Part shown: positions 60,905-64,000 of the stretch, piece after piece | Layout of the letters: each line of letters opens with the position of its first letter | Numbering within the stretch: position 1 is the first letter of the stretch | Assembly (NCBI GenBank): GCA_963855995.1 | Contig: OY979724.1 | Span: 3,258,858-3,322,857 of the forward strand | Direction of reading: 5' to 3' | Length of the DNA stretch: 64,000 bases | From: Muricea muricata | Taxonomy: Eukaryota; Cnidaria; Anthozoa; Malacalcyonacea; Plexauridae | The notes under the pieces: model-generated | Database searches by the model: none | The model's input: the letters and a program-made list of their open reading frames with translations, nothing else | What the model was told of the DNA's origin: nothing | Translations under genes and position numbers: made by a program

Positions 60905-61640
60905 TCCAAGCGATTTTTAACATTTTACAAAACCTGTGTGCGTGCTGTGCTGGAATACGCATGTCCTGTTTTCCACGATTCCTTACCCGTTTACTTAAAG
61001 TGGAACTAACGCCTTATATGATTTTTTGTATGCGATATGTTTGGATCATTCTAAGAAGAAATCTAATATATCTTTGTAATCAAAATTTTCATCGTCATCA
61101 ACTTTCCACTGATAAAGTTTCCTGATATGATGTCATTCGATGAATTGCATATAAGTTTTCCTTTGTTTTTTTGCTCAAAAAAAATCACCTTGTGACATCA
61201 TATCCACAATTTTTATTAGTGAAAAGTTGATGAAGATGAGGATTTTGACCATAAAGATATATTCGATTTCTTCTTAGAATGATCTAAACATATCACACAC
61301 AAAAAATCATATAAGGTGTTAGTTCCATTTTAAGCGAATAGTTAGAGAAGCCGCACAGGCGAGCCTTTCATTTATCCAACATTATCATGTGGGGAAGCTC
61401 TTGTTGAAGCGGACGTCGTGAGCCTCTTTGATAGAAGACAAGATCTGACTATAATAGTAAACTTTTTACTAATATTGTGAACGATGCAAGCCATAAACTG
61501 TATGAGTTATTATCGAGTAGGAACTTTTTAAACTATAACCTCTGGAAAGAGGGAATTTTCAAAGGTTTTAATAGTAGGACAAATAGGTATCGAAACAGTT
61601 TTATTCCGTATAATTCTTCGATGTACAATATATATAAGTA
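60905..61640 (+). pseudogene. LINE reverse-transcriptase C-terminal remnant (CR1/L2-like)
   Basis: Before the MITE the frame reads FYKTCVRAVLEYACPVFHDS, then LP. After it come IYPTLSCGEALVEADVVSLF-DRRQDL and, in another frame, KLFTNIVNDASHKLYELLSS, then RTNRYRNSFIPY. These are the typical C-terminal motifs of non-LTR retrotransposon ORF2 (LEYACPVFH, then YEEAL..SL-RR, then NRYRNSFIP). It contains frameshifts, stops and a 331-bp insertion, so it is dead. The 5' part is absent. Confidence 0.72.
60999..61329. mobile_element. 331-bp palindromic MITE with TTAA duplication
   Basis: Arms AGTGGAACTAACGCCTTATA and inverse TATAAGGTGTTAGTTCCATT, then TGATTTTTTGTATGCGATAT-like and GATCATTCTAAGAAGAAATC inner arms. 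TTAA flanks at 60995-60998 and 61330-61333 suit piggyBac or Kolobok type elements. It splits the LINE remnant. Confidence 0.82.
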
Positions 61641-61649
61641 TATAAGTTT

Positions 61650-62480
61650 GACGTAATTCAACCCAATGGGTTGCAATTGTTTTAAACTTATTAAACTATC
61701 TATTTACCCAGCTATCTATATATATGGCTATATATAGAGTAGTTAATAGCCATGTACTAATAATGTTGCTTTTTCGTTTCAAAGAAAGAGGAAGAACCTC
61801 TATCACTATAAATAATAAAAGCTTTAATCGATCATTTTTATCACCCAACAAAGATCACCAGGGAATATGTATTTTAGTTTTAAGCTAGCCAGTTTGTGAT
61901 GTACAGGCTATACTACTCTCGAACCTTTGCCATAGAATAATATGGTTAAATGTTACAATTTTAAACGCTTCTTCTCTAGTTGCAAGGAATGGGATGTAAT
62001 TTTTTCTTTCTATATATAGATTTGTACATTACTTACCTCGCTCTAATCCTCTTTGATTAAAAAAGGTATGACGTCGTTGTATGAACAACAAACTTGGCAG
62101 GCAATCGACTGCTACCACATGTGACGTTAATGCAAAGTTATATATTTTCACTGACAGAATTCAAACTGCTGTGCTATATATAGCTCGATGCAAAAATACC
62201 TATTTTATATCAATATCAACAGTCCATGGCAACTAATAGTCCTATATGCTATGGTAGCGAGGTTCAGATTTGACTTCAGACTATATACTATAGTTGGCTT
62301 ATTGGGAGGGTACAACATACCTGATTGACTGGAAACATAGATAATGGTAGCGATAGTGCATTGTAATTAAACTCCGAATCATTATCTGCCTTTGTTGGAA
62401 ACTAAGTATTCTCAAAAGGTTTAAACATATAATCGATTTAAAATTTGCACATAGCAGGGATTGTTGGAAATCTGCTTAGC
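61650..62480. other. AT-rich intergenic sequence
   Basis: TATATA-rich, no gene or repeat class recognised. Confidence 0.45.
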
Positions 62481-62488
62481 TTAAACGG

Positions 62489-62613
62489 TGGATAAGTTAG
62501 AGTTAAATACCGAGAAGGAGGGATTTATGACGTATACAGCCCGCGAGGACGCGCAGCGTCCGAGGGCTGTATACCATAAATCCCGACTTTCGATGTATTT
62601 AACTAACTTATTT
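62489..62613. mobile_element. palindromic element with GGGATTTATG / TATACAGCCC stem
   Basis: Inner GC-rich hairpin at about 62521-62584: GGGATTTATGACGTATACAG pairs with CTGTATACCATAAATCCC around GAGGACGCGCAGCGTC. Outer arms ATAAGTTAGAGTTAAATAC / GTATTTAACTAACTTAT-like. A second TACAGCCCGCG occurs at 62732. Confidence 0.65.
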
Positions 62614-62799
62614 TATTTTTGAGGAGGTTTTCTAATAGAATCTTTCGACTTTAAACAATTTAAGTCGAAATTCGTCGAGATTTTTCCACAAGTTTGATCT
62701 AATTATTTATTCAAGAACTGTATCTGAGATACAGCCCGCGGTACATCAAAGAAAACCGAGACAAAAATAAAATAAGTGAAATTAAATCATACTTGCATT

Positions 62800-64000
62800 T
62801 ATCTTATGAGCAAGTGAACCTAAAGTTTTAAACACTTAGACTTCGTTTACACGGTGCCGGATCCGCATGACCAAGATATCAAATTGGATAGTTTGAAGAC
62901 CAATGTAGCTTTAAAGTTCATAACAACAATACAAAATTTAATAACAACTACTAAAATAAAGTTTTCAATGGCTGCACAATATAGCTATCAGTGCAAAACT
63001 ATGTTGAAAATAGATTGATCTGCTAAGAGTCTAAATTAAATCATGCTCTATCTCAGTTCGAACTACCTTAGTTTTATCTCTCTAATATTTACTCCTGTAA
63101 ACCCTGTAGTTTTATTACAGGAGTTGCTTGGAACCATTTATTTGGAAGTGCATCAATTTTGTTTACTATATAGCAGACTTGGCTAAACATAGACACCTGT
63201 ATATATAAATATAAACATATTATCTCCATTTCCAATCTGGGATTTTATATAATAATAGTCATAAATAGACTAATTCAATGTTTGCTATATATAACTAAGT
63301 AAACTCATGCACATCAACAAGGGTTTTAAAACCGTTTCAAAGTTTTGAATTGAACATATATTTCATCCAGATCACATGTAATCTGCAGACACTCAAATGC
63401 ACAACAGCTTCATAATACATCTTTAAAAAGTAATTATTGGATATAGAAGATAAAACACTAATTGAGGAAAATGTTTGTCAGAATATTCCAGAGTGAAAAG
63501 TTTATAACGCAAAAGTCGCAGGACATATTTGGTACGCAGGACAAATTATATGTAAAATGATAAGTCAGATTATAAGATAGTACAATTATATTACATGCTT
63601 GCAAGCTAGAAGTTTGAAAAATATCATGAACTTTCACAAAAATAGAAGATAAACCTTATTTATGATTGAAATACATTTAGAAAAATAAATCAAGCAATAA
63701 TTTGACAATGTTGGCTAGCTTGTCTAATGTTTACAAATATCAGCTGCTTTCGTTTATATATGACGGCAAAATAAAGGAGTTTTTTATGCTTCGAAAACAC
63801 AGGCTCGAATCCCAAGAGGTAGAAAATTAAATGCACTTGCATAAACTCTGCATACCAAATATTCAATTTTGGAGAAAGTTGCACTTCAAATGAAACTATT
63901 TCTTTTTATACCAAAATGGTTTGCGCTCAGTTTACTGCAGGAGAATGAGGATTAAACACTAGTTTTCATTTTGCCACAAAAAAGCCTCATTTTGGCTGCT
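62800..64000. other. AT-rich intergenic sequence to window end
   Basis: No exon or repeat recognised on either strand. Short open frames have no coding character. Confidence 0.45.

Overview
This is a 64 kb piece of an AT-rich animal nuclear genome. The likely source is an anthozoan cnidarian such as a stony coral. That rests on a metazoan multi-exon gene with roughly 0.1-2.7 kb GT-AG introns, a dense load of palindromic MITEs, tRNA-type SINE, LINE and Harbinger remnants, and a kinase fragment of a divergent type that I recall from cnidarian gene sets. Only two protein-coding loci can be supported with confidence.

Region 1 (1-22.2 kb, minus strand) is the 5' half of the Integrator complex subunit 1 gene (INTS1). 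I could trace 26 consecutive coding exons from the start codon at 22144 to exon 26 at 468-563. Every junction is GT-AG, all phases agree, and the exons sum to 3174 nt (1058 codons). The acceptor of exon 27 lies on the first three bases of the window, so the gene continues past base 1. Its introns hold a 115-bp satellite family in both orientations and at least eight short DNA transposons. Four of these insertions have target-site duplications of 3, 8, 9 and 10 bp. One is a nearly perfect 103-bp inverted repeat only about 48 bp from a splice acceptor.

Region 2 (22.2-31.4 kb) is repeat-rich. It holds the INTS1 upstream region, a short heptad-coding 21-bp repeat, and a truncated protein kinase N-lobe bracketed by inverted minisatellite arms. 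A Harbinger terminal fragment touches the right arm. Beyond it lie a duplicated G-rich block with three long (TA)n tracts, an array of about 200-bp units, and two copies of a tRNA-derived SINE inside an interleaved duplication.

Region 3 (31.4-46 kb) is tandem and segmental repeats: two arrays of about 290-bp units, a CAGATGACC minisatellite, a 5-kb-spaced segmental duplication, palindromic elements, and a deletion-derivative PIF/Harbinger element that keeps the N-terminus of its transposase.

Region 4 (46-64 kb) is mostly AT-rich non-coding sequence. The exceptions are a compact intronless 92-codon gene on the minus strand (58297-58575) with a textbook TATA/CCAAT/CRE-like promoter and no family that I recognise, several MITEs, and a decayed LINE reverse-transcriptase C-terminus split by a MITE with a TTAA duplication.

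I did not find a clearly new multi-gene system. The best leads are the kinase fragment inside inverted arms, the orphan gene at 58.3 kb, and the INTS1 intronic satellite with its nested insertions.
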